From contig CP064961.1 of assembly GCA_016699125.1 (NCBI GenBank), forward strand, positions 186,001 through 250,000: a stretch of 64,000 nucleotides of DNA. The letters are read 5' to 3'. The stretch is from a bacterium (GTDB lineage: Bacteria > Babelota > Babeliae > Babelales > Vermiphilaceae). A program made the position numbers and the translations under genes. Of the stretch, positions 27,097 through 35,304 are shown piece after piece (position 1 is the stretch's first letter; each line of letters opens with the position of its first letter). The notes under the pieces are model-generated. The model was not told where the DNA came from. It searched no databases and saw only the letters and a list, made by a program, of their open reading frames with translations.

Positions 27097-27705
27097 CTAA
27101 TTGGCACTTTGGTTATTAAGTGCTGCAAGAAACCCGTCTTTCTTTTGTTTGAAATCATTCTCTAAATTGATGAATGTTTCTATAGCTTCATTTTTCAGTA
27201 ACTTTTGAATTACATCACTGCCTTTTTGAGCCACTTCTGAAATATTTTGATTTATTCTTGCATTATGATTTATTTCTTCCTGAGATAAAGCAGTTGACAT
27301 CACTCGCTTATAATCTTTATAGAAATCTGTTCGTATGTACGTGTCCGCAAAGACTGCAGATAGAAAGCCTGGGATTAGGGCATACAGGAGATATCCTCCA
27401 CAGGCATCTCCGTTACACTGATTTGCTATTCTTACCAACCACACACTTGCAGTTGCCATACCAACAGCTGAAACCGCTGCTCCAGCTTGTTTCATTTTTA
27501 CCTCTTTATGTATCCAGTCTTCATAGATTAAGTATGGCGTATTCAGTGTGCGCCTTAAGTTCAAAATTTGATTCGCGAAAGGCTCTGATTTTTTTGAGAG
27601 TATTGTGTTTATAGTTTGATTTGTATGGGTAGCTTCAGAAAAATACTGCTGCTTAATTTTATCTATTTCTGCTTGGTCTTTATTAATTGATTGATAGGTA
27701 AACCA
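27097..27705 (-). pseudogene. C-terminal part of a secreted-paralog gene cut by IS200
   Basis: The minus frame is open from about 27705 down to the stop at 27097 and has no proper start; the first internal candidate is a TTG at 27562-27564. The product has a hydrophobic stretch (GMATASVWLVRIA) and a C-terminal coiled helix starting ALSQEEINHNARINQNI. This matches the tails of the two intact paralogs at 28633-29316 (LTHQQENENRIINQT) and 29471-30133 (LTEQEIKANEEIDKK). Its N-terminal part survives beyond the insertion element at 28335-28463. The gene was therefore split by the element. Confidence 0.75.
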
Positions 27706-27786
27706 CCAGTTAGACTGGTGAGACTGTCAAGGCTCGGCCCCCGGATTCAAGAGAGAAAAGATGATGTTGTAAAAAATGATAAACTA

Positions 27787-27810
27787 TTGTTGGGCTTGGC
27801 GGGCCAACAA
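27787..27810 (+). promoter_or_regulatory. hairpin before the IS200 transposase start
   Basis: TTGTTGG pairs with CCAACAA just before the AGGA ribosome binding site at 27812. IS200 elements are known to have leader structures that limit translation and block read-through; this hairpin is in the right place for that role. Confidence 0.5.
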
Positions 27811-27822
27811 TAGGAATTAAAA

Positions 27823-28269
27823 ATGGAAAATCAAACAACATCATCATATGCAAGTTTAAGTCATTCGAAATGGAACTGCAAATATCACATAGTATTTGTT
27901 CCGAAATGTAGGAAGAAGATTTTGTATGGAAAAGTACGGAAATTTTTAGCGGGAGTATTTCATGAATTGGCGAGTCAAAAAGGGTGTAAAATAGAGAAAG
28001 GGAACATGGTTCAGGATCATGTTCATATGTTGATAAGCATACCACCAAAATATTCTGTAGCAGAAGTTGTAGGATTTATCAAAGGTAAAAGTGCGATAGC
28101 TGTTGCGCGAAGGTTTGGTGGAAGAGCAAGGAATTTTAACGGTGAACGATTGTGGGCACGAGGTTATGCTGTTTCTACTGTTGGTTTTGAAAAAGCACAG
28201 ATATACGCTTACATCAAAAATCAAAATCAACTTGATTCTCTTGGTTACGATGAATCCGGTGAATTTTAA
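27823..28269 (+). CDS. tnpA: IS200/IS605-family Y1 transposase
   Basis: 148-residue single-strand transposase of the HUH type. The HUH motif is HVHML in MVQDHVHMLISIPP, the catalytic Tyr lies in IYAYIKNQNQ near residue 127, and the N-terminal KWNCKYHIVFVPKCRKK is the family start. The length is normal and the frame intact, so it may be active. AGGA lies seven bases before the ATG. It sits inside an element that splits a host gene. Confidence 0.93.
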   Translation: MENQTTSSYASLSHSKWNCKYHIVFVPKCRKKILYGKVRKFLAGVFHELASQKGCKIEKGNMVQDHVHMLISIPPKYSVAEVVGFIKGKSAIAVARRFGGRARNFNGERLWARGYAVSTVGFEKAQIYAYIKNQNQLDSLGYDESGEF

Positions 28270-28334
28270 AACGACTTAGTATATTTTTTATCTGGCAGTC
28301 TTCGAGACTGCTCCCAGCCGCTAAGCCCCTCATT

Positions 28335-28463
28335 TTATGAGGGCGTTATAACTGGCTGAGATACCAAACCTCCGCCTGGAAGAAGTGTTATTGTGTTCTC
28401 ACAACTCCACATATCGCGTGAAAGCAGAACAGCGGCGATAAGTAGTGCATTACGTAGTTGCAT
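28335..28463 (-). pseudogene. N-terminal remnant of the IS200-split secreted paralog
   Basis: Codes for 42 residues beginning MQLRNALLIAAVLLSRD, a signal peptide like those of the paralogs downstream (MQVRYLIFLAAIVSS and MKARNLLLIFTVLFS). It keeps its ribosome binding site (AAAGGA) and its promoter. The frame runs into the insertion element and stops there. Confidence 0.7.
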
Positions 28464-28521
28464 ATGATGATATCCTTTCAATAAGTTTGTTTGTATTTGT
28501 AAAATGTCAATTTAATGACAT

Positions 28522-28550
28522 ATTGTAACGTATATTTTCAATGAAAGCAA
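28522..28550 (-). promoter_or_regulatory. promoter of the split paralog
   Basis: On the minus strand TTGCTT, 17 bases, then TACAAT. The same box pair with nearly the same spacer stands before the two intact paralogs. Confidence 0.7.
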
Positions 28551-28632
28551 GTCTGATGGTGCATGTTTGATCCAAAATGTACCATTTGCACATATGCTTC
28601 AGTCGCCAGATTGTGTAGATTCGGGGCAAAAA

Positions 28633-29316
28633 TCAATCTGATTGTTTTGAAAGATCCTCTACTATTTTCATATACTCTCTATTGAAAACAGCAAGGTTGT
28701 TCTGAAATCCTCTATGTTCAGAAATGAGCTCTGAAAGAGTATTAAGTTTTTCTTTGTACTTCTGCTTTATTGTGTCAACTGTTTGATTGATTATTCTGTT
28801 CTCATTTTCCTGCTGATGGGTTAATGGAAATAGTTCAGTTTTTTTATAGATTTTTGCAGGATCGATATGTATTATTTCAGTGCAATGAAAACAGCTGTAC
28901 GCCGTAAGAAATATTGTGCTTGCGGTCCAAAAAACAATATCTTTGTTGTCAGACATTTTTAGTACACAGTATGGAATCGCGCTTGCCAAACATGCCGGGG
29001 TGATCAGTTGAATGAGCAGGTTCCATCCATGTATTTTGATTTTGGTGAGCCGATTAAAATCATGCAAAGGTACATGGAGCTTTGCTTCAACTGCTTCAAT
29101 TTCCGCAAGTCCTTGGATTCTTATGTTGTCAAAACAGGCAAATGTTATATTCTTGTGGTTGTCAGCTTTTTCAAATGCTGTCTTTCCGAATATCTCTTCC
29201 GCTCGCTGTTTTTTCTGTTCATTCGGTTTTGCCTGTTCTTTCGATGATAAGATCATGCCACACCCATCAAACGAAAACAGAACGGTAAAGATGAGTAGCA
29301 GATTGCGTGCCTTCAT
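28633..29316 (-). CDS. secreted/membrane paralog family member A
   Basis: Not a known family. 227 residues with a signal-like N-terminus (MKARNLLLIFTVLFSFDGCG). A middle hydrophobic region has two segments (LLIQLITPACLASAIPYCV and IVFWTASTIFLTAYSCF), and a coiled C-terminus begins LTHQQENENRIINQTV. It shares layout and tail with the neighbours at 29471-30133 and 27097-27705. The predicted form is a small inner-membrane protein with a helical tail. Its own promoter lies upstream. Confidence 0.75.
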   Translation of the reverse strand: MKARNLLLIFTVLFSFDGCGMILSSKEQAKPNEQKKQRAEEIFGKTAFEKADNHKNITFACFDNIRIQGLAEIEAVEAKLHVPLHDFNRLTKIKIHGWNLLIQLITPACLASAIPYCVLKMSDNKDIVFWTASTIFLTAYSCFHCTEIIHIDPAKIYKKTELFPLTHQQENENRIINQTVDTIKQKYKEKLNTLSELISEHRGFQNNLAVFNREYMKIVEDLSKQSD

Positions 29317-29341
29317 ACAAACACCCCTTTTTTAAGGGTAC

Positions 29342-29370
29342 ATTCTAATGCAGATTTCCAATGAAAGCAA
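29342..29370 (-). promoter_or_regulatory. promoter of paralog A
   Basis: TTGCTT, 17 bases, then TAGAAT on the minus strand, 26 bases before the ATG at 29316. It is shared with the two sister genes. Confidence 0.7.
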
Positions 29371-29427
29371 ATGTGATAGTGTAGGTTTGGGTGTATCGCG
29401 ATAAAAGGTATGTCGGTGAGGTTTTTC

Positions 29428-29458
29428 AAGATCAGGAGTAAGAATTACTCCTGATCTT
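29428..29458 (-). terminator. rho-independent terminator of paralog B
   Basis: A 14-base perfect stem (AAGATCAGGAGTAA with its complement) around a three-base loop, just after the stop at 29471 on the minus strand, with T-rich sequence following in that direction. Confidence 0.8.
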
Positions 29459-29470
29459 AATTATTATGAG

Positions 29471-30133
29471 TTAGTTTGGTACTTTGGTTGATAGAGTTGC
29501 TAAAATCTGTTTAATCGCCTTGTTCGATTCAGTAAGTTGGTTTGCTAAAGCTTGGTTGTTAAGCAATGTCTCAGACATCTGGTTAAGTGTAGCTGTATAT
29601 TTTTCTTTAGTTTCTGTAACTTTTTTATCGATTTCTTCATTTGCCTTTATCTCTTGCTCAGTTAAAGGCACCGGTACAGTTTTTTGTAACATGCTGCCGA
29701 GGTCCGTGTTGGCAATAGCATAAGCATAAACTAGTGTTCCGAGTGCGCCAGACAAAACGAAGTAATTCCAAAAGGGGTCGTTCTTATTCGAATGTGATAA
29801 TTTTGCCGCAGCATTTGCAGTAATTTCCATGAAATAAAAAGGCATTATTACTTTCAGTGTTACCGTTGTAAGATATACCACTATTTTAGCCCAAAATTCA
29901 AAATCCTTCGTAGGTCGGTATTTTTGATTCTCAAGGATTTCAATTGCTTGATATCCTTCGCCTCTTGTCTTGTCAAAATCCTCAAAGTTCATACGTTTGA
30001 AGTCTTCATTTTTTTCCACATCTGTCATGCTGAACATTTTTTTCCCTTCCTTTTTGTGCCATTCGTTAACTGCTAAACTCAGATTAAATGAACTTACAAT
30101 GGCAGCGAGAAATATCAGATAGCGTACTTGCAT
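29471..30133 (-). CDS. secreted/membrane paralog family member B
   Basis: Same unknown family as the gene at 28633. 220 residues with a signal peptide (MQVRYLIFLAAIVSSFNLSLA), two hydrophobic segments in the middle (VTLKVIMPFYFMEI and YFVLSGALGTLVYAYAIA) and a coiled tail starting LTEQEIKANEEIDKK. GAGGA precedes the ATG. It has its own promoter and terminator, so each family member is a single-gene unit. Confidence 0.78.
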   Translation of the reverse strand: MQVRYLIFLAAIVSSFNLSLAVNEWHKKEGKKMFSMTDVEKNEDFKRMNFEDFDKTRGEGYQAIEILENQKYRPTKDFEFWAKIVVYLTTVTLKVIMPFYFMEITANAAAKLSHSNKNDPFWNYFVLSGALGTLVYAYAIANTDLGSMLQKTVPVPLTEQEIKANEEIDKKVTETKEKYTATLNQMSETLLNNQALANQLTESNKAIKQILATLSTKVPN

Positions 30134-30179
30134 GCGATGGCATCCTCTGAATTTTTGTAAAATGTCTGTTTAATGGCAT

Positions 30180-30208
30180 ATTGTAACGTGTATTTTCAAT
30201 GAAAGCAA
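30180..30208 (-). promoter_or_regulatory. promoter of paralog B
   Basis: TTGCTT, 17 bases, then TACAAT on the minus strand. The flanking sequence, about 30 bases on each side, also closely matches the region before the split paralog. Confidence 0.75.
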
Positions 30209-30386
30209 ATCTGATGGTGCATGTTTGATGCAAAGTTCATCCATTGTCAGTCAAAATCTAGCAAAAACATGCATGGTGCCGCGCTTGACATAGATTTCAA
30301 AACCGCGTGCACACCAAAATACTTGCTTTTTTCCCATTCATTGTGCGTATTCTAAAAACAGAAAAAATAAAAAATGGGAATGCGTA

Positions 30387-30869
30387 ATGTTGAAAAAAGA
30401 TGGATTTTCGTTGATTGAACTGATGATTGTTATTGCAATCATCGCATTTTTAGCGGCAGTTTCAATGCCCACGTTTTCAAAAATGATGGCAAAAAGCAAA
30501 CGCACCGAGGCGTATCTGAATCTGCACGCATTGTACGCAGCGCAAAAAGCATATTGGGCAGAGCATGGCAGTTACACAACCAGTCTGAATGGTCCAGATT
30601 CGGCCGGCTGGAGCCCGGAAGGGTATCACGGCGGTGGTGCTGATGAGAACTTTTATTACACGTACGGCTTTGCGCAAGGCGGTGAAGGTTCAAGCTATTT
30701 TACCGGCAAGCTGCAGACGTCTGCAGCCTTTTTAAGTGGCAGTTCGGCTGACAAAACCGGCTTTGTTGCGTACGCGGTTGGTGATATTGATGGTGATGGC
30801 AAGCCGGATATCTTGTCGATCAATCAGGATAATGTCATTACGATTGTGCAGGATGATCTGGTCGATTGA
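30387..30869 (+). CDS. type IV pilin / type II secretion pseudopilin
   Basis: 160-residue prepilin. A short leader ends in Gly and is followed by FSLIELMIVIAIIAFLAAV, the class a cleavage site and hydrophobic assembly helix with Glu5. The head has LNLHALYAAQKAYWAEHGSY, common in pilins and GspG-like pseudopilins, and a C-terminal VGDIDGDGKPDIL that looks like a calcium-binding loop. It is exported and cleaved by a prepilin peptidase; one is encoded at 32157-32948. Pilus and secretion forms cannot be told apart here. Confidence 0.9.
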   Translation: MLKKDGFSLIELMIVIAIIAFLAAVSMPTFSKMMAKSKRTEAYLNLHALYAAQKAYWAEHGSYTTSLNGPDSAGWSPEGYHGGGADENFYYTYGFAQGGEGSSYFTGKLQTSAAFLSGSSADKTGFVAYAVGDIDGDGKPDILSINQDNVITIVQDDLVD

Positions 30870-31012
30870 TAAAAGATTTGGGCTTTAAAATCTCCTCACC
30901 GTTCACGCCTTTCTGAAATTCTTGTGACCTGCAAAAGTTATCTTTTTTAGATTCATTCTTATATATAATTGACAAATATAAAAAAATATATAAACTGTTA
31001 TCATATATAAAA

Positions 31013-31522
31013 ATGTTTCTAAGGGTACAGGTGAAAGTGAAAAAGTTACTATTAATAAGCTTGATATGTTATGTATCATTGCTTTCTGCCAATTCAGATC
31101 AAAGTCAGCAACTTACCAAGGAAGATAGGGTTGCATTTGAGCAAAAAAAGCTTCAACAGGATTATGAAAATGGAACATTGGCCAAAAAAGTGCTTGCAGG
31201 AATAGTTGGACAGCTTTTGGTAGAATATATCAGAAAGAATACAGCTCATACTCCCTACTTTCAAAAATCATTTTTTAAGAATCCGTTTTTTGCCCACTAT
31301 TTTAATAGTTCTTTTATAGCAGACTTTTTTTGTCATAGTCTTGGGCATATTTTGCTGTATGAAAATACGAAAAATATCTATGCATTGTTAAAACAGGGTT
31401 TTAAGATAGATCAGACTGAAAATAGATGGAAACGATGGGCAAAAAAATCGTTTGCTGCATGCTGTGCGGTTGTTGATCCAATAGGTTTTTGGCTTCTTGG
31501 TTGTTATTTAGCATGTGCATAA
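31013..31522 (+). CDS. hypothetical exported protein
   Basis: Not recognised. 169 residues from the ATG at 31013; a GTG at 31031 behind AAGGG gives a cleaner signal peptide (VKVKKLLLISLICYVSLLSA). The mature part has an aromatic-rich centre (FFKNPFFAHYF) and a hydrophobic C-terminus with cysteines (FAACCAVVDPIGFWLLGCYL). It is probably membrane-associated. It lies in an AT-rich setting between the pilin and SWIM genes. Confidence 0.65.
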   Translation: MFLRVQVKVKKLLLISLICYVSLLSANSDQSQQLTKEDRVAFEQKKLQQDYENGTLAKKVLAGIVGQLLVEYIRKNTAHTPYFQKSFFKNPFFAHYFNSSFIADFFCHSLGHILLYENTKNIYALLKQGFKIDQTENRWKRWAKKSFAACCAVVDPIGFWLLGCYLACA

Positions 31523-31616
31523 AAAGTAATGGTAACTTTTGAAACCGCATATTTTCTAAATTGTGTTTTTTGAGCTACACTAAAAAGACATAATAAAAAC
31601 AGTAAAAAAGGCTTCC

Positions 31617-32135
31617 ATGGAAATAAACAAACACAAAGTTGAAGAATATATTAGCCAGCCTGCATTGTCGCAGGGAGCAGAACTGGCAGCACCTGAAAAT
31701 GTCTATCTTGTGTTGGTAGACGATACGCAGATTCAGGCAAAAGTGGTAACCTTTCAACTTTATGATCTGGTCGTTGATTTGAAAACAAAACCGATCTCAG
31801 GGCTGTGTGCATGCAACGGTTTTTATAAAAAAACGATCTGTCGCCACATTGCAGCGGCATTTTTAGCTGCAAGTAACTATAAAACGGGAAGTTTTCAAAA
31901 TTCAGAAAAGCTGCTTGCATATATAAAAAGCATAGAAGCTGCTGAAAAAAAGCAGGAACAGGAAGATCGCATTATGCTTGAACTGAAAAGCAAGCAGGCA
32001 ATCATGGACATGTATACAAGCTTGCGAAAAAATTATCCAAAGTACCTATTTGAAAAATTCCTGAGAGATATTGAGGCTATGCAAAATAGTCATGATACAA
32101 ATACAGAACATAGTAATGTGAACGAAACTGTATAA
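31617..32135 (+). CDS. SWIM zinc-finger protein
   Basis: 172 residues with a SWIM domain: Cys-x-Cys in GLCACNGF followed by Cys-x-His in TICRHIAAA, near residues 63-80. SWIM fingers bind DNA or proteins. The N-terminal part is a small beta domain, and the C-terminal part is a charged helix without further motifs. In bacteria such domains occur with helicases and in stand-alone proteins; there is no helicase here. It converges on pilD with 21 bases between stops. Confidence 0.75.
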   Translation: MEINKHKVEEYISQPALSQGAELAAPENVYLVLVDDTQIQAKVVTFQLYDLVVDLKTKPISGLCACNGFYKKTICRHIAAAFLAASNYKTGSFQNSEKLLAYIKSIEAAEKKQEQEDRIMLELKSKQAIMDMYTSLRKNYPKYLFEKFLRDIEAMQNSHDTNTEHSNVNETV

Positions 32136-32156
32136 TACTGTTACAATCTATTTGTG

Positions 32157-32948
32157 TTAAAAATGGGTTGCAAAAAGGTACGACTGAATCTGCTGTGCAA
32201 AAAATAGATATAAAACTGCACCTGCAGACAAAAAGGGCCCGAAGGGGATTCGGGTTGCCTTTCCTGCAGTGCCAAAAAGCATCATTATACTTGCAACTGC
32301 AGATCCGATACTCGATCCGATCATCAACGCCGACCACCATCCGACCGGTCCCAAAAATGCGCCAATCATGGCTAACAGATCAAAATCACCTTCGCCAATT
32401 CCATCAGTGCCTTTATAGTTTCTGTAACCGAATGCGACAGTCCACAAAAATAGATAACCGGAAACAGCACCAACTATCGATTGTGTTAATGAAACATGCA
32501 ACAAACCAAAAGCTGCAGATAAAAAAGCAAAAGGAATCGCCTGCAAGGTTGCATACGTTGGGATCATCATCGTTGCCAGATCGGAGCGTGTTACGATCGC
32601 AAGCAGTGACAGAAATAGGAAATAAACGACTCGTTGAGCAAGGTTGGCTACTGGCACGAAAAAGAAAAAGAGTGTAAACACAATCGGTATGACAATTTCA
32701 AAAACCAGGTATAAAACGGAAATCGGGGCTTTACATGTTCGACAGTTTCCACCAAGCCATAGCCATGAAACAATAGGTATAAGATCGTACCAAGCGATGG
32801 TTTTTTTGCACTGTGGACAATACGAACGATACGGCTCAATAACGGATTCTTGATTCATGCGAAACTCCAACATATTCAAAAAAGACGCCCAACATGAAAA
32901 AACTATAGCTACGAAAAAAACAATAATATACCATTCGATCTTATACAT
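32157..32948 (-). CDS. pilD: prepilin peptidase (leader peptidase / N-methyltransferase)
   Basis: Inner-membrane aspartyl protease that cleaves and N-methylates type IV prepilins. 263 residues with about eight membrane helices. The N-terminal cytoplasmic loop has two Cys pairs (CPQC and CRTC), expected of the methylating form. The catalytic Asp of the GxGD motif is in GIGEGDFDLLAMIG; a first Asp is in RSDLATMMIP. The substrate is probably the pilin at 30387-30869. No pilus motor or secretin gene is present in the window. Confidence 0.92.
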   Translation of the reverse strand: MYKIEWYIIVFFVAIVFSCWASFLNMLEFRMNQESVIEPYRSYCPQCKKTIAWYDLIPIVSWLWLGGNCRTCKAPISVLYLVFEIVIPIVFTLFFFFVPVANLAQRVVYFLFLSLLAIVTRSDLATMMIPTYATLQAIPFAFLSAAFGLLHVSLTQSIVGAVSGYLFLWTVAFGYRNYKGTDGIGEGDFDLLAMIGAFLGPVGWWSALMIGSSIGSAVASIMMLFGTAGKATRIPFGPFLSAGAVLYLFFAQQIQSYLFATHF

Positions 32949-33065
32949 GGTTTAAATCCATCGATTTGATTTTAGTATCATAAGCATCTGTTCGAAGCTA
33001 CAATCATGTTGAAGAATTACGGGTTAGTTTATAAAAAAAATACAGAAAAAGATACAGAAGCTGGT

Positions 33066-33434
33066 TCACAGCTTACCTTCTGCTTTCAATCTATTGAACA
33101 GTTCTTCCATGTTATTTTGCTTGTCGATACCATCATCATATAAGAATCGCAAATCAGGTGCATACCGTGCATGAGAAGCTTTTGCAACTGCAGCCCTCAT
33201 GGACGGTTTGTATAAGATGAGCTGTTTTTTGCGTTCAAGAAAAGAGTCTTGGCCGGCAGGGGTGTGAAAATATACAGCACATAAACCTCCGTCCGGAGAG
33301 AGTTCAACGCGAGTTACATACAGATCATGTAATACTCTGTCATCAAGCGAAATCTTTAAAAAAAGATCTGCGATCTCATGTAAAAAAAATGACTCTTTTT
33401 GAGATTTTTTTACTTCTTTAGTGCGTGGAGCCAT
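33066..33434 (-). CDS. rbfA: ribosome-binding factor A
   Basis: KH-type factor for maturation of the 30S subunit. 122 residues with ISLDDRVLHDLYVTRVELSPD, then AAVAKASHARYAPDLRFLYDDG, the latter being the RNA-binding and C-terminal signature of RbfA. It starts six bases after the rpsU stop and forms a two-gene unit with it. Confidence 0.88.
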   Translation of the reverse strand: MAPRTKEVKKSQKESFFLHEIADLFLKISLDDRVLHDLYVTRVELSPDGGLCAVYFHTPAGQDSFLERKKQLILYKPSMRAAVAKASHARYAPDLRFLYDDGIDKQNNMEELFNRLKAEGKL

Positions 33435-33440
33435 CTGTTT

Positions 33441-33665
33441 TTACCATTTTTTTGAGGAGGACCCTTGAGTAACCAACTGCATCATGTTTTGTTTGATTGC
33501 TCGCATTAAACGTTTGCGACGTTTTTGTGTAGCTGACTCAAAATAGACTGTTCGTTTCATATCACGTACGATACCTTCTCGTTCAACCTTCTTTTTGAGC
33601 TGGCGCAACGCTTTGTCGATATTTGGTCCAACGGTAACTTCTACATTTGCTCTTTTTTTTGACAT
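33441..33665 (-). CDS. rpsU: ribosomal protein bS21
   Basis: 74-residue basic protein of the small ribosomal subunit. It shows the S21 pattern of a central RDMKRTVYFE followed by the arginine-lysine cluster QKRRKRLMRAIKQ. I start at the ATG at 33665 (MSKKRANV), which has AAGGATTGG upstream; a GTG four codons earlier is possible. It is directly followed by rbfA, fitting a ribosome-related unit. Confidence 0.9.
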   Translation of the reverse strand: MSKKRANVEVTVGPNIDKALRQLKKKVEREGIVRDMKRTVYFESATQKRRKRLMRAIKQNMMQLVTQGSSSKKW

Positions 33666-33780
33666 TGAAAACACCAATCCTTACTGTTTTTGAAATTATT
33701 ATATATACCACACAAAAGTTTAAAGCTTTTTCGTTTTATTGTCTAGTCTTTTATAAGAAATAAATATTTCTGTTATAAAA

Positions 33781-35220
33781 TTATAGCGCAGCATCAAAGC
33801 TAAACATCACGGTAGTTGATTTATAAGCGCCGCGCTGAGTTACTGGTATTTGCCATACAAAGCCAAACTCGATATTGGGGGAGATCGCATAGGTTAAACC
33901 TGCATTGATTACTTTGCTTTTAAATGCGGTCTTTGCTTCTAAAATGTTTGGCAAAAAGGCAAAATCTGGTTCTTTCAATGTGATAGTATCTTGCTTATGC
34001 TCCATCATGACGTATTCGACGTACATTGAAAATGCATCAAAAAAATAGTCGGATCCCATCTTTAATGCAAAATGCCAGTTGCCACCAGGATGAACGGAAA
34101 CATCGGTGCTGAATGGATATAGGTTCTGTTGATAGGGACTGTTGGGGATCGCCATATTTTTTACATCGCGTTTGAAAAAATGGGTAAATCCAACTTCACC
34201 AGATACGTATACGGTGTCGATGAAATCAAGGTATATTCCTGATACAAAACCGATTGAAGCGTGTTGATTGTTGCCAAACATTCCGTCGAACATATATTCT
34301 GGACGAGTTGCAGCACCTGGAGCGACAGAAGCAATGCATTCAAGATATGGTATTAACAAAAGTGGATTCCAGACAGACTCTTGGTCAATATTCAGTTCAA
34401 AGATTCGGCGCCAAAAAATCGAAGCTTTTAAGTCTTCTATCGACACTCGAGGCATCTCATCAACATAAGTTTTGCCTAAAGCATCAAGGATGGAAAGTGT
34501 TTGGTCATACAGATATTTTGTTACGTCAGCTGATTGAAGATCGCCACGAGCTGCTGCATCCGTATATTTTATTTCATTGTACATGGATTTTTTTAGCGAA
34601 GCGACCGACGTTGCAAATCTTAAACCAAAATCTTCTGCGAATCGCAAGGTCCACCCAAAGCGGACTCCTTTTTTTCTGTATTTAAAATTCACAGAAAGAT
34701 AACCAAATTCTTCATTTTGATCGATAAATTTTGCTTCGTCAACTTCACCATTTTGATCAATATATCCACCAAAAAGTGCGTCTTTTGCAACCAGTAATAC
34801 CTGTGGAAGTGATTGGCCAACTGGTTCCGGTCCATAAACCAATGGAATGAGTGCCGTTCGTCCATGTACGTCGCCCAGTGGTACTTCTTCTGAAGGCTCG
34901 TTGGGAAGGTTTTGGGTTGTTGCAATATATAATTGAGGCTTAATTCCTTGATAGTTCCGTGCTCGGTCGGCTGCGACTCCAAAAGGAGCAATGCTGAAAG
35001 AAAAAAAGTCTCGCTTTGACTTGTAGTCAGCAAAGTCATCATCTTTGTAAAAATTGAGCTTTTTATCTAACAAGTATCTGTTTTCTTTGACCGTATACAA
35101 AGGAATAGGATCTTCATGTGACAAATTTGTTGTGCGTATGGAGTATAATGGCAAAACCCATAAATATAATCCTAACCATCCTAAAAACAGCTGCTTTTGT
35201 CTATTTTTTAACCTGATCAT
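33781..35220 (-). CDS. outer membrane beta-barrel protein
   Basis: 479 residues with a long N-terminal hydrophobic leader (about residues 10-28). The C-terminal two thirds alternate polar and hydrophobic residues in strands ending in aromatics, for example YVSGEVGFTHFFK, HFALKMGSDYFF and INAGLTYAISPNIEFGFVW. The chain ends MFSFDAAL, a barrel-like last strand. Function unknown; porin or surface-binding roles are both possible. It is a single-gene unit next to the permease. Confidence 0.7.
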   Translation of the reverse strand: MIRLKNRQKQLFLGWLGLYLWVLPLYSIRTTNLSHEDPIPLYTVKENRYLLDKKLNFYKDDDFADYKSKRDFFSFSIAPFGVAADRARNYQGIKPQLYIATTQNLPNEPSEEVPLGDVHGRTALIPLVYGPEPVGQSLPQVLLVAKDALFGGYIDQNGEVDEAKFIDQNEEFGYLSVNFKYRKKGVRFGWTLRFAEDFGLRFATSVASLKKSMYNEIKYTDAAARGDLQSADVTKYLYDQTLSILDALGKTYVDEMPRVSIEDLKASIFWRRIFELNIDQESVWNPLLLIPYLECIASVAPGAATRPEYMFDGMFGNNQHASIGFVSGIYLDFIDTVYVSGEVGFTHFFKRDVKNMAIPNSPYQQNLYPFSTDVSVHPGGNWHFALKMGSDYFFDAFSMYVEYVMMEHKQDTITLKEPDFAFLPNILEAKTAFKSKVINAGLTYAISPNIEFGFVWQIPVTQRGAYKSTTVMFSFDAAL

Positions 35221-35304
35221 TCAAATCCTTTGTACAGCTTTTAAACATACATTAGTTTTATCATTCAGATAAGCCTAATGTCAATCTATCATTTACCAAA
35301 AATC

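Larger units (their letters stand above)
27704..28360 (+). mobile_element. IS200-type insertion element
   Basis: Contains one transposase gene and no tnpB. The left end has a perfect hairpin CACCAGT-TAG-ACTGGTG (27704-27720). The right end has hairpins at about 28303-28320 (GCAGTC/GACTGC) and 28327-28344 around CCCTCATTTTATGAGGG. Such end hairpins without inverted terminal repeats are typical of IS200/IS605. Exact tips cannot be fixed by eye and are given to within about 15 bases. The element interrupts a minus-strand gene whose halves lie on both sides. Confidence 0.8.

Noticed and set aside
32168..32677. 169-codon plus frame opposite pilD
   Set aside because: Antisense to a clear prepilin peptidase; basic, no start signal.
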